Below, piece after piece: positions 23,475 to 34,454 of a stretch of DNA of 64,000 nucleotides. The notes beneath the pieces are model-generated. The model had not been told where the DNA came from and made no database searches. It was given only the letters and a program-made list of their open reading frames with translations. Numbering within the stretch: position 1 is the first letter of the stretch; each line of letters starts with the position of its first letter. The position numbers and the translations under genes are program-made. Origin of the DNA: Cylicocyclus nassatus (taxonomy: Eukaryota; Nematoda; Chromadorea; Rhabditida; Strongylidae); NCBI GenBank assembly GCA_958299035.1, contig CATQJL010000001.1, positions 25,596,852-25,660,851 on the forward strand, given 5' to 3'.

Positions 23475-24203
23475 TTACAAGGAAACGATACTCGGTGTCC
23501 GTGGCCTTTTGAGATGAGATGTATACCATTACACTCGTCTTGGAACACTGATTCCGAATCTGACTTCTGTTTCTGCTAATCGCTTCAAAGATGTTCTAAA
23601 GGATCGTGCGGATTCTGGCTGCCCAGTGAAATAAGGTCGGAGCGCCAGCGCTACTGGTGCGCTATGGTCTACAGGTTAGTGCGATAGCCACATGAGTTGA
23701 TGCAGGTGCAGGTTCGAACCCCTTTGTGTCCCTCAGTTTTGCATTGCTTCAATTAACCTTTTTTCGCATCAACGAGCTAAGTGAACGTCCTTACTCTTCA
23801 AAAAATGTGGAAATTTGGAAAAAATGATTACTTTTTGCGCTAAATTGTATCCAGTAATCATAGTTCAAGTAAATTTTTTCGAACAAGCTTAATTGAGGCA
23901 ACGCAAAGGTAAAAACACAAAAGGATTTGAACCTACACCTGCATAAACTTATAAGGCTATCGCAGTAACTACTAGACCAGAAGGTGGCCGCGGTAGAGGC
24001 CGTTTCAATGATCATATTTCCCTTGAGCAGTCAAACTTGGCTCGAAATTCCTCCATAACTTCTTTCAGAGAAACTCCATAACTTTTTTCAGAGAAACGAT
24101 TAGCAGAAAGGAAGGCAGATTCGGAATCAGCGTTCGAAGACGAGTGTAATGGTATGAATCATTTCTCGAAAGGACACGGACATTGAGTATCGTTCCCTTG
24201 TTA
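23475..24203. mobile_element. Foldback element with tRNA-like modules (TTACAAGG family), copy 2
   Basis: Left end TTACAAGGAAACGATACTCG and right end (rc) GGGAACGATACTCAATGTCC pair, and the arms continue with GTCCGTGGCC and the CGTCTTGGAACAC/CGTTCGAAGACG pair. tRNA-like stretches lie in opposite orientation at 23,660-23,725 (A box AGGTTAGTGCGATAG, B box GGTTCGAACCC) and 23,920-23,982. Right-arm sequence at 37,765-37,800 lacks the insert. Confidence 0.75.
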
Positions 24204-24705
24204 GAATCAGAATCTAAATTTCCATTTTTGAAATGTACATTTCGTTAGTAAAAATCATAGATTTTTCGTTCAGTGCAGCAAAGCTTGCGCTAAAACCCTC
24301 ATTTACATGCAGAAAATGCTCTTTTCGTAACCAATGTGACGGCACCTATCGAATAACAATGTAAGATAAAGTTTTAAGGACAGCTCCCCTTTTCAGTATC
24401 GTTCATTCCTCTGATCGCCGCTTCACTGTTGATGCGCCACTGCTGCAGTGTACAACGCAGTCAACAAAAATTAGATATAATTTTGCTTCTGTGTAATAGT
24501 TTCGAGTTCTACTGTCAAAGTTGTGAGCTGTACGCGTACAGTTGCAGCGGTAGAATTTGTCCAAAATTGCGGGATTGTCGGGATTCGTGGCATTTGCGGG
24601 ATAAGCGGGATTTAGCTATAACTTCCTTTAAAACAGCTTTATTTGTAATCTGCGTAAAGATTTGGCTTCAGCTTGATGAGACGAATCTTCTGGTATACAA
24701 TATGT

Positions 24706-24840
24706 GGGTGGGGGAACGAAAGCCGCCAGGTCCAGCCGCCTTTCGCGGCCAGCTGGTCCTTTCGCAGCGTTCCTGCATGTCGTTCCAGGACCAGCAGTCC
24801 GCGGAAGCGGCTGGACCTGGCGGCTTTCGTTCCCCCACCC
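24706..24840. mobile_element. 135-bp GC-rich palindromic MITE nested in the foldback element
   Basis: GGGTGGGGGAACGAAAGCCG at the left is perfectly mirrored at the right. The 8-bp duplication CAATATGT stands at 24,698-24,705 and 24,841-24,848. The opposite arm of the host foldback (about 26,605) has a single copy of the string, an empty site. An 8-bp duplication suggests hAT-type mobilisation. Confidence 0.85.
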
Positions 24841-26696
24841 CAATATGTTCGTAATTCTTAGTGACACGGTAGACATATGGTGATACCTTGTTATTATCTA
24901 TGATGGAAGCGAGTAGAAGTTCCTGCGACAAGATTTTTCCCCAATTCACCAGTCCTTCTATCTCCCTTGGAAAGAAGTTTGCGGAGACTCTTTAGCGATC
25001 ATTAATCTGCAAGGGAGGTACTACCGAATCGCCCTTGCAGTAGTCTACTAGGGGCAATGCGCGCTACTTTACATCTTTGCAAGTGACGTCCGCAGAAAAA
25101 TTCACGAATACTGAAATAGGAATATCAAGGGCATGCTGCATATCGAAAGGTTCGCCTTGACGAGCTGAGCACGATGCTTTTTTCGGATTCAGAATACATT
25201 CATTTTGAATGAAGTTATGACAAATAGAACTTAAAAACGCGTGATTTCTCCAAAATTCACCAAAGCTTATGTTTCTTCTGGAAAGAAATCCGCAGCTATA
25301 CTTTAGTGCGCTATCATTTACAAGAACCGTATATCGAACGAATATTACTCACTAGTATCTTTTATGTTAGATAGGCGCTGCGTTACATTCTTGTAAACAG
25401 ACCTCCGCAGAAGAATTTGAGAAAACTGGAAACGGAATCGGACTCAGAATTTATTCATTCTGAGAGGAGTTTTGGTGTTGTGTAGTTTGCGTGATTCGCG
25501 TGATTTCGCGGAAATCCCGGAATGTCACAAGACTCCCAGAACGTTGCGGACTTTCGCAAAACCACGGAATTTCACGACATACAAAGAAAATCTGCATTTT
25601 TGTGAGCTATTGTAGATAGCAAGAAATAGAGTAGAGCGGGAGAATTCAAAAAGACTTCGATACGGAGGCAACAGCCTATGTACGCGCATCGTTCGCGGGC
25701 GTGTGGACTCTGATGGAAAAATGCTCGAGCACGCGTTTGCGCCGTTTCGCACCTTAGACCGATCACCTTTGTGGATCTGGATTTGTATGTCATACGCAGA
25801 AAACAGAAGTGTTCAGCTCATCTTTGAAACTCCTGTTGACAGGCGACTCCGTTCATTCACAATTTATAAAGCGGTGGTTTTTTTTTTGAAAGAGCATCTA
25901 TCTACTGCACCGAATGCGCAATTGAACCGAAAAAGCCTGTAGATCACATTCCATAATATTTAGAGCGATAGAAACTCGCACAGCGTTTCCTAAAGTACAT
26001 TCCTTACTGTATGTCAAAAATGATCCAATTTTGTGATATCATCAGTGATAAATGATAAAATGGTGATATCAGTGATAACGACAGATAAGAATGGCTTAAA
26101 TTCACGCGCTCGATTCCCACGTTCATCTTCCATATAGGTGCAGAATTTCAGCCCAGGCTTCGGCGTGAAGCGAGTTGAAGCGAAAATGCCATTTCAGGCA
26201 AGAATTGGTAGCAAGGGCATGTGCCGATGAGAAATCGATCGATTGCTGCAGCGAGGGATCTACCAATTGACCGAACAATAGAACTAGGAAATCCTGTAGA
26301 TCACTTATAATGAGAGAAAGAGCGATCGAAATTCACACAGCGTTTCCTACACTACTTTTCTTACCATATGCCAAAAATGATCCAAAAATATGATATTATC
26401 AGTGATAAATGATGAAGTGCTTATATTAGTGATAAGGGTAGATAAAAACTGCCCAATTTCTCGCGATAGTTTTCGATAATGAGAACTTCGTACCAGAACC
26501 TCCTATTCGCGATTTACACGGTGATAGATTTCACAAAAGCCTTAACACAGAAAATAACAAGGTATCACCATATCTCTACCGTGTCACTAAGAATTACGGA
26601 CATATTGTATACCAGAAGATTCGTCTCATCAAGCTGAAGCCAAATTTTTACGCAGATTACAAATAAAGCTGATTAAAGGAAGTTATAGCTAAATCC

Positions 26697-26795
26697 CGCT
26701 TATCCCGCAAATGCCGCGAATCCCGTAAATCCCGTGAAGTCGCGAATCCCGCGAATCCCGCGAATCCCGCAAATCCCGCGAATCCCGACAATCCC
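26697..26795 (-). repeat. 9-bp tandem repeat (CCCGCGAAT)n
   Basis: About eleven imperfect units of CCCGCGAAT/CCCGCAAAT fill the terminal inverted repeat at this end. The mirrored end (24,575-24,615) has only about four units of the complementary form, so the array expanded on one side only. Confidence 0.8.
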
Positions 26796-26944
26796 GCAAT
26801 TTTGGACAATTCTACCGCTGCAACTGTAAGCTAATAGCGTGCTTTTTCTGCAGAAATTGCTTTGCCAATTCAGAAGCAACGCAAAGTGCTGCAGCATAGC
26901 GCAAAGTAGAATCTCATTAAAATCATGAATTTTTTAAATATGTA

Positions 26945-27602
26945 GGGTTCCAAAAAGATGAGCACGCTGTTTGGTCGTTAATTAATAACTCTCTTGCTTT
27001 CATGTCTTTTGCCGAGCTTGAGGTTCTAGAACCATTCTGTGAAGCAAGGTCCAACTCAGATTGACAAGAGCGGATCTTCATTTCTGTAAGATTACGGCAG
27101 GAGCTTTGAGAAAAATTTCAAGCTATTGAATGCGGTATTTTGCCCCACAAAATAGCCAAAAAGCCAAAAACTCTTAAATTGGACTAATCAAAGTCGCTGA
27201 TTCCGAATATGAAATTTGCTTTCAGTATAGTGCTTCTTTCATGAGCTGATTCAAATTTAGGATAACGACTGTTTTTCCAGTGTTAGCCAGGAATGTAAAT
27301 GCGCCATCAAGAAAGCACGAGAAACTGGTGAAAAGTCATGTAATGAAATCAGCACGCCTGAAAACCTCGCTCCTTCAAATTTTTGAAATTATTTCGTCAA
27401 AAGGCCTTTTTCCACAGCGATGTTTTATGCTGAAAGGTCATACAGTGATCCTACAGTAACGAAGAGTGATTGGTGATTCGCTCCATACTGCGAATCTGAA
27501 TCGAACCTCGCTCCATAAAAAGGTACTTAAAGCTCGGCAAAAGACATGAAAGCAAGAAAGTTATAAACGGTCAAACAGTGTGCACATCTTTGGGACACTT
27601 TG
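26945..27602. mobile_element. Foldback element, CAGGGTGTCCCAAAA family (left arm)
   Basis: The outer end GGGTTCCAAAAAGATGAGCA and inner end TGTGCACATCTTTGGGACAC are inverted, with TA flanks. The mirror copy is 36,685-37,360 in the right arm. The arms continue inward through CTTTCATGTCTTTTGCCGAGC and its complement. Confidence 0.7.
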
Positions 27603-27604
27603 TA

Positions 27605-28269
27605 TCTATATATGCAAGCTTGTGCGCGTAAAGAATATCGACATCATTGATCAGGAAATTTCATGCGCGAAAAAAGCGGGAAATGACATTACTTTCTTGA
27701 ATGCCATTTCAATACTCGAATAAGATAAGATTTTGTTTATATGTTTCATAATCAAATTGAAACATTCAATTTATACTGCTATCATTCAATGCTCTAGAAG
27801 GCTTTCAATGTCAACATTAAAAATTTTTCTAAAATTCTTTGAGTAGAGAAAAGTTCTTAAAGAAACCAGTTGCTTTATTGTGTTACAATACTTCAGGTCA
27901 TCCAAAAAGTTGATTGTGAGGAATCCAGGTTAGTTTAATTATCAAAACTACTGAATTCATGTACTTGCTGTTTGACTGCAGTCATTTTAAGCATAAAAGA
28001 ACTTATCTTACAATTGGAAAGACTGCAGCATGGTAAGGCATAACTTGTAGGCCCTTATGGTTCTGCCATAACATTGCTGTGGAATCAACGCCAGTAGTGT
28101 GGAGCACTTCATCTCGTCTATACCGCTCCCGGCTCTTCTTGGATCTCTTCTGCGCAGGGCGCGCGAAAGTTTCTAGCACTTCTTCTTGCACCATACGTAG
28201 AACCAGCATTTGCGCCCAGAGAGGGTTCTAGCACCTTCGCGCCTCAGAAATCAGACCCCTACCTATTGC
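27605..28269. repeat. Arm segment shared with 34,720-35,377
   Basis: Non-coding DNA inversely matched in the right arm (CAAAAAGTTGATTGTGAGG, GAAGAGATCCAAGAAGAGCC and other strings). A mirrored frame of about 65 codons occurs in both arms, at 28,003-28,209 (-) and 34,763-34,957 (+), with few changes. It has no recognised domain, so I do not call it a gene. Confidence 0.4.
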
Positions 28270-29478
28270 TACACTTATTTCATTTCATTTATTGCATAGG
28301 GTAACCCTATGATAACTGCAACAACAACAATGAAATAAAACATACGAAACCATAACACAACAAAAATGCAATCATGAGTGATAGCTCGTGACCAACCCGT
28401 GTTAGTAACAACAAATTATCGAGATTGTAGATAGTTCCTTAAAACAGACTTAAACGTAGACAACTTTGCAGGAAACAGGCGTTTTCTAATAAGCTTGTCT
28501 ATGTCATTAATGACACGACATGAGAAAAATACCGGCGAACTTTGTGTTTTGATCTGGAGATAATCAATTTCCTACCCCCCCCCCTTGTATTAGAAATCCT
28601 AGTGGGAAAAAACACCCCGAAATTCAAGCCACAATGACCATACGCAATCTTATGTGCCATGAGAAAATCAACCTTACGCCTTCTATAGGCAAGAGAAGAA
28701 AGCCCTAATTCACTGTTCCTAGTCATACCATTCGGTATGAGATCATATCTAGAACCAATTCTTCGGATGAAAAGTTTGCGTGTAAAGCTATTCTGTACTT
28801 TTCCCATATAGCCAATCGTTTTGTGCAAGTGAGGATAAAATATAACAGTGCCATATTCAACCATGAACACCGGTTTGATGAATGATTTGTAAGCTTTCAA
28901 CAGAAAGCCGTGTCATTGATTGCGAAAGCCCTGAACAAGTTATATACCAATCGAGTGGCTTTATCTGCTTTCAACTTGCAGTGATCATCGAAGGTGAGGT
29001 CACTTTTGACCATGAAGCTCAGATCTCTTATAGAATCAACTTCCTGAAGATAAGTTTTTCCAAGAAGATACTTAAAGTTTGGATTAGATGCCTTTAGACC
29101 GATGTGGATCACTTTAGTTTTCTCTGTAGATTTAGGAAGAGACCACTCCTGCGACCAATCATAAACCTCATTGAGTGCTCTTTACAACCGTTCATAGTCT
29201 GTCACATTCTTCACAACTGCATACAGTTTGAAATCATCAGCGAAAGCGCTGCAGGAAATCCCATCGCCTAAAGGAATACTAGGAAGCTCGTGAGTGTAAA
29301 TATTGAATAGCAGGGGTGAAAGCACACCACCTTGTGGCACACCGCTATGCATCTTCCTCAGACTGGAGAAAGTGTCATTAGCACGCATCGTGAAAGATCT
29401 CTCCTCCAAGGCTTTTATCCACGCCACAACACATGGATATATTCCTACCATCACTTTCTGCAATAGCTTAGGGTTGGC
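28270..29478 (-). mobile_element. 5'-truncated non-LTR retrotransposon (reverse transcriptase C-terminal half)
   Basis: The minus strand encodes reverse-transcriptase motifs: SGVPQGGVLSPLLFNIY (palm), AFADDFKLY (catalytic FADD, about 29,225), then thumb and C-terminal text through 28,499 with frame breaks. The 3' end finishes in a short ATGAAATGAAATAAG run, the simple repeat tail usual in CR1/jockey-type elements. The element is absent from the right arm, where 34,455-34,720 stands in its place. Confidence 0.75.
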
Positions 29479-29496
29479 ACTGTCTCCACCTTCCAA
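28499..29496 (-). pseudogene. Reverse transcriptase fragment (broken)
   Basis: Three overlapping frames (29,496-29,182; 29,112-28,897; 28,900-28,499) read through one LINE-type reverse transcriptase C-terminal region with at least two frame breaks. The fingers and endonuclease domains are missing because of 5' truncation. It cannot make a complete enzyme. Confidence 0.75.
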
Positions 29497-29985
29497 CTGA
29501 GTTAGTCCTAATCAAGCTTCACCCCAATTATAGAGGCTCAAACCCTACCCAGGCATTAATATTCACTCGCTCCGGCAAGGAAACGAGAAAGCTACCGAGC
29601 AATTCTGTGGAATACGTTATTAAACATTTTCAAAAAGTTATTGCGCGGAAGTCTGGGATGATGCAAGTTCAGGGATCCAAATCTTTCACTGGTGGGCGAA
29701 ATTCAATACCTGCTAGTTTTCAACTTGTTCTCTTTTCTAAGAACTTTTGAGAAAACATAATGGCCAAAAGTAAGCAAACGCTTGCGTACAGCACTCTAAT
29801 TAAGGAAGCACAAAAGCTTGGTAGAGTCAGATTAATGGGTTTGCTGAGATGGTATGTGTGTTGCCGAAAAAAGAGAAGTAGGCTTTCTGAACTGCCATAT
29901 CAACATGCCACGAAAAGTTGAGAGTGTTATTAATTGAAACTCCCAAGTCCTCAACACATCACACACCTTCAAAATGTGATCTTAA

Positions 29986-30318
29986 AAGGCATTGTCTACC
30001 CTAAGTTGAGGGTGTTGAGCTTTTGTCAGCATATAATAGAAGGGCTCTCTACCAATCCACTGCTCAAGTCGCGGCGCGAAACGCAGCATCGGAAGCGAAA
30101 AAATCGCTTCGTAATAGCGAAGATGCACGAGGACCCCCATCCACGCCCGCCCATTTGTGCGCGCCCATCCAATCACCGTTCCGGAAAGCTGGCCTGAGGT
30201 TCTCCGGAACGAGGATCGTTGGGGTTTTCCAGCATTCTCGACTTCTTATTCGGAATCAGGAACATGAGAAAGCCATGAAACAATGAAAACGTGGAAGTAA
30301 TCTGAGTAGACGGTGCCT
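29986..30318. mobile_element. MITE with TTAA flanks, left-arm copy
   Basis: Ends AAGGCATTGTCTACCCTAAG and (rc) AGGCACCGTCTACTCAGATT, flanked by TTAA (29,982-29,985 with one extra A, and 30,319-30,322). It occupies the same mirror position as 33,599-33,946, so it was in place before the arms were duplicated. Confidence 0.75.
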
Positions 30319-30786
30319 TTAAGGCGATAGGATGTTCGGGCACTTCTGAGATGGATTACAGAACATCTAAGTGGATTGATGGTCACGTCCCAAAGGTCAG
30401 CTCATGTCTGTAGTTTATCGAGGGACCTCTGCAAAGCACCCTGAACCTTCAAGGCATCGTTGGCATTATAGGCTCGTTACACCTTGATATCAGTCAAGGG
30501 TACAGAACAGAAAGAGCAAAGGAGCCAATACTCACCCTGAGGGACACCACTAGTGCAGTTGATGTCAGAAAATTGATGGCCGAAACCAACAGTTATTTGG
30601 CTGTCTCGTAATTAAGTCCCCAACCAAGACAAGAAATTCTCAGCAATATTACTTTTGCTCGTCCTGGCTAGCAGCTTTTTCATGGCAAACTTAATCAAAG
30701 GTTTTTGAAAATCTATATAAACAACATCTACAGATTTGCCAAGCTCTATCGAACCACTGTCAACAAGATTTAGTGTAATAGAAGCT
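30319..30786 (-). pseudogene. Non-LTR reverse transcriptase remnant, left arm
   Basis: The minus strand encodes VDVVYIDFQKPLIKFAMKKL, a decayed form of the LINE reverse-transcriptase motif A (YxDFxKAFDxV), and near 30,530 a CTSGVPQG-type motif. It is a mirror copy of 33,121-33,598 and joins a Helentron-like end at 30,787. Both arms share it, so the insertion predates the duplication. Confidence 0.7.
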
Positions 30787-30789
30787 CCG

Positions 30790-30917
30790 TTTAGACGAAA
30801 AGTGGACTGTGACCCCCGCCGGGGCCCGAAGTGTATGTGTGCCAAGTTTGGTCTGGATCGGTTAAAAAATGGAATTTTCTATTCGGAACATACGGCGGAG
30901 CCGGGTAAGCCAGCTAG
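30790..30917 (+). mobile_element. Helentron-like 3' end fragment, left arm
   Basis: Contains the subterminal block GGGGCCCGAAGTGTATGTGTG, then GGAATTTTCTATTCGGAAC, and ends CGGCGGAGCCGGGTAAGCC then AGCTAG|T. The mirror copy is at 32,999-33,120. Confidence 0.7.
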
Positions 30918-31340
30918 TACATGTATAAAGTTGAGTGCTGGTAAATTGTTAGTTAGTATGTTCTTTAAATTTTTGCGTGTGGACCGATCAGCCCCAAAAC
31001 CTTCCACACATATGTATTCAACACCGGTCCACCCCGTAGACTACTTTTAGCGGCGAAGATCCAACTTTTCTACTGATTTATCGATTTTGAGGAAAAATGA
31101 ACTCTGATATGTATTATCAAATCAATTCCAACTTTCGTGTAAACAACAGAGATAGAGCTCTTTTCCATTCCACAATGAGGAAGATTTAATGATTGACGGC
31201 GATGCGCTCAGCAAGCATGGTTCGTCCCTAAAATGTGACGACGAGTTTGACTGCGGTCTTTGCGCACACATGAGCATAAAACACCCATACAAACAGGCAT
31301 CACCTTAACATTCAGCTCAATTTCTTCCAGTGTCTCAAAA

Positions 31341-32261
31341 TACAGACAAAATTCATTTTTGCCTGATGCATGCGGGTAAAAAACTTAAAGTTTGCATGCA
31401 AGTACCGAGAGTATTGAGAATACCGAGTGGTAAATAAAATGAAGCATTATGGCCATCAGGAAATTATTAGGCTCCATATTAGCCCGCTTTGGCCGTTCAT
31501 TCATTACTTTATTTTTATATTATAAGTGCGCACAATTTGCTAAAGAGGAAGGAACACCAGAAAGTTAAAACAGCACGCGAGATCATATTCGTGCGGTCAT
31601 CCTCCATATGGAATAAAAGCAAGCTCATAGATATGCAAATTTGAAAGTAAGGAGCTGCGGGAGGCTTGAAGTGTCACGCACTGCTATTTAAAATCAGTGA
31701 TACTCGGCAAATCAAGCTTTTCCAGTCTTATTTTGAAGAAAGTCGTTCATCAGAACTCCCAAGTCGTTCATTAGGACTCCCAAATCTTTAGCAACATCAT
31801 ACATCTTCAACGTTAAGGCGAAAGAATGCTTTGGGCTCTTCTGAGATGGAGGACGAATACATCTCGATGTTGTGAGGAGAAGTTTCTATTTTATGGAATA
31901 AAGCTTTAGTAACGGCCTTTTCAAAGGTCGATGGTGCTTTGCTTATTGTTTTTTGCCCAATCTGCTTATCATTTCCGTTAAGATCATGGAAAAAAATATA
32001 TGTAGAAGTTATTAGAAATGGCTGATCTTTTTAGTTTTATCCTCAATTAACTGACATGCCCAGCTTCGCCTGCATCGTGGGTACCGGCTCAACTAAGAGC
32101 GAGTTGGTACGCAACCCTTTTGGCTTCCTTCTTTTTTCTTGTAACGCAGGGCAGATATAGGGCATTCGAAAAATCGTGACGATGGCGCGACCGCGCGCAA
32201 CACGCGCACTCTCATTTCTTGGTATTTTATCTCGACTCGGATGGTTTTCTGCTCACAAATA
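31341..32261. other. Spacer (loop) of the giant palindrome
   Basis: About 0.9 kb that I cannot match inversely on the other side. It is AT-rich, with no gene. Its right part (from 32,165) is the left end of an ATCGTGACGA-type element that is cut off in the left arm. The left boundary is where the two arms stop matching, just after TTCCAGTGTCTCAA at 31,334. Confidence 0.65.
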
Positions 32262-32690
32262 GCATTGATACACTGGAAGAGACTGAGCTGAACGTTAAAG
32301 GCAGTGGACAGGCAAAATGGACCCCTGTCAGATTTTGGTAGTTTCGGGCAGTGGACCCCCCAAGTACATCGTAGCCCCAACGCCACATTCCAATCATGCG
32401 CTAAGTCCTGAAAAAAGCGCTTCAAAACTCCACCAGCCCCGCCCACTTCCATTGAGTGGGCGTTATTGGTGGAAGTTTGAAGCGCTTTTTTCAGGACTTA
32501 GCGCATCAACTGGAAGTTGGGGTTGGGGCTACGGTGTACTTGGGGGGTCCACTACCCGAAACTACCAAAATCTGACTGGGGTCCATTTTGCCTGTCCATT
32601 GCCTTTAAGGTGATGCCTGTTTGTATGGGTGTTTTATGCTCATGTGTGCGCAAAGACCGCAGTCAAACTCGTCGTCACATTTTAGGAACG
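32165..32690. mobile_element. ATCGTGACGA-type element interrupted by a MITE
   Basis: Begins AAAAATCGTGACGATGGCGC, ends GTCGTCACATTTTAGG. The interior matches 8833-9050 (GCGCGACCGCGCGC; GAGCATAAAACACCCATAC in inverse). It spans the inner end of the right palindrome arm. The left arm keeps only one end (31,222-31,340). Confidence 0.6.
32299..32604. mobile_element. 306-bp palindromic MITE with TTAA duplication
   Basis: AGGCAGTGGACAGGCAAAAT at the left, ATTTTGCCTGTCCATTGCCT at the right, near-perfect palindrome through AGCGCTTTTTTCAGGACTTA at the centre. TTAA flanks at 32,295-32,298 and 32,605-32,608. The left arm reads CACCTTAACATTCAGC at 31,301-31,316 with a single TTAA, which is the empty site. 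Confidence 0.9.
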
Positions 32691-32998
32691 AACCATGCTT
32701 GCTGAGCGCGAAGCCGTCAATCATTAAATCTTCCTCATTGTGGAATGGAAAAGAGCTCTATCTCTGTTGTTTACACGAAAGTTGGAATTGATTTGATAAT
32801 ACATATCAGAGTTCATTTTTCCTCAAAATCGATAAATCAGTAGAAAAGTTGGATCTTCGCCGCTAAAAGTAGTCTACGGGGTGGATCGGTGTTGAATACA
32901 TATGTGTGGAAGGTTTTGGGGCTGATCGGTCCACACGCAAAAATTTCTATAAAGAACATACTAACTAACAATTTACCAGCACTCAACTTTATACATGT

Positions 32999-33120
32999 AC
33001 TAGCTGGCTTACCCGGCTCCGCCGTATGTTCCGAATAGAAAATTCCATTTTTTAACCGATCCAGACCAAACTTGGCACACATACACTTCGGGCCCCGGCG
33101 GGTGTCACAGTCCACTTTTC
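32999..33120 (-). mobile_element. Helentron-like 3' end fragment, right arm
   Basis: Reads CTAGCTGGCTTACCCGGCTCC then GTTCCGAATAGAAAATTCC and GGGCCCCGGCGGG, the inverse of 30,790-30,917. It is joined directly to the reverse transcriptase remnant at 33,121. Confidence 0.7.
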
Positions 33121-33598
33121 GTCTAAACGGAGCTTCTATTACACTAAATCTTGTTGACAGTGGTTCGATAGAGCTTGGCAAATCTGTAGATGTTGTTTAT
33201 ATAGATTTTCAAAAACCTTTGATTAAGTTTGCCATGAAAAAGCTGCTAGCCAGAACGAGCAATAGTAATAGTGCTGAGAATTTCTTGTCTTGGTTGAGGA
33301 CTTAATTACGAGACAGCCAAATAACTGTTGGTTTCGGCCATCAATTTTCTGACATCAATTGCACTAGTGGTGTCCCTCAGGGTGAGTATTGGCTCCTTTG
33401 CTCTTTCTGTTCTGTACCCTTGACTGATATCAAGGTGTAACGAGCCTATGATGCCAACGATGCCTTGAAGGTTCAGGGTGCTTTGCAGAGGTCCCTCGAT
33501 AAACTACAGACATGAGCTGACCTTTGGGACGTGACCATCAATCCACTTAGATGTTCTGTAATCCATCTCAGAAGTGCCCGAACATCCTATCGCCTTAA
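33121..33598 (+). pseudogene. Non-LTR reverse transcriptase remnant, right arm
   Basis: Encodes VDVVYIDFQKPLIKFAMKKL, then after a stop RDSQITVGFGHQFSD and CTSGVPQG, then ALKVQGALQRSLDKLQT and further palm/thumb-like text to 33,598, with several stops. It is somewhat longer and better preserved than the left-arm twin. The type is CR1/jockey-like by motif; it is dead. Confidence 0.75.
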
Positions 33599-33946
33599 AG
33601 GCACCGTCTACTCAGATTACTTCCACGTTTTCATTGTTTCATGGCTTTCTCATGTTCCTGATTCCGAATAAGAAGTCGAGAATGCTGGAAAACCCCAACG
33701 ATCCTCGTTCCGGAGAACCTCAGGCCAGCTTTCCGGAACGGTGATTGGATGGGCGCGCACAAATGGGCGGGCGTGGATGGGGGAGAGCGGGCATGGATGG
33801 GAGTTCTCGTGCATCTTCGCTATTAGCGATTTTTTCGCTTCCGATGCTGCGTTTCGCGCCGCGACTTGAGCAGTGGATTGGTAGAGAGCCCTTCTATTAT
33901 ATGCTGACAAAAGCTCAACACCCTCAACTTAGGGTAGACAATGCCT
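33599..33946. mobile_element. MITE with TTAA flanks, right-arm copy
   Basis: Starts AGGCACCGTCTACTCAGATT, ends GGGTAGACAATGCCT, with TTAA at 33,595-33,598 and 33,947-33,950. It is the mirror of 29,986-30,318. Confidence 0.8.
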
Positions 33947-34454
33947 TTAAAGATCACATTTTGAAGGTGTGTGATGTGTTGAGGACTTGGGAGTTTCAAT
34001 TAATAACACTCTCAACTTTTCGTGGCATGTTGATATGGCAGTTCAGAAAGCCTACTTCTCTTTTTTCGGCAACACACATACCGTCTCAGCAAACGCATTA
34101 ATCTGACTCTACCAAGCTTTTGTGCTTCCTTAATCAGAGTACTGCACCCAAGCATTTGCTTACTTTTGGCCATTATGTTTTCTCAAAAGTTCTTAGAAAA
34201 GAGAACAAGTTGAAAACCAGCAGGTATTGAATTTCTTCACCCACCAGTGAAAGATTTGGATCCTTTAATTTGCATCATCCCAGACTTCCGCGCAATAACT
34301 TTTTGAAAAGTTTAATAACGTATTCCACAGAATTGCTCGGTAGCTTTCTCGTTTCCTTGCCGGAGCGAGTGAATATTAATGCTGGGTAGGGTTTGAGCCT
34401 CTATAATTAGAGTGAAGCTTGATTAGGACCAACTCAATTGGAAGGTGGAGACAG

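Larger units (their letters stand above)
24538..26827. mobile_element. 2.3-kb foldback element, left arm only
   Basis: Ends ACAGTTGCAGCGGTAGAATT and its complement AATTCTACCGCTGCAACTGT bound inverted repeats of about 170 bp (to GGTATACAATATG and its partner near 26,605). The right end has an expanded 9-bp repeat. The central 1.7 kb is AT-rich and holds pairs of related strings (GATCCAATTTTGTGATATCATC near 26,020 and again near 26,375). The right arm reads straight through at about 37,480-37,500 without it. No transposase found. Confidence 0.75.
13444..31340. repeat. Left arm of giant imperfect palindrome
   Basis: This arm is, piece by piece, the reverse complement of 32,262 to about 59,300. 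Matched segments (left with right): 31,220-31,340 with 32,262-32,296 plus 32,605-32,690; 29,480-31,220 with 32,690-34,455; 27,605-28,269 with 34,720-35,377; 26,830-27,602 with 36,685-37,480; 24,215-24,540 with 37,490-37,760; 22,200-23,450 with 37,790-38,930; 20,440-22,160 with 47,785-49,090; 16,540-19,235 with 49,795-52,690; 13,444-14,410 with X at 52,905-59,299. Between them lie insertions private to one arm. The outermost part is rearranged. Confidence 0.85.

Noticed and set aside
26697..26897. Collagen-like or glycine-isoleucine repeat protein on the minus strand
   Set aside because: The repeat text is the translation of the 9-bp array in a foldback terminus.
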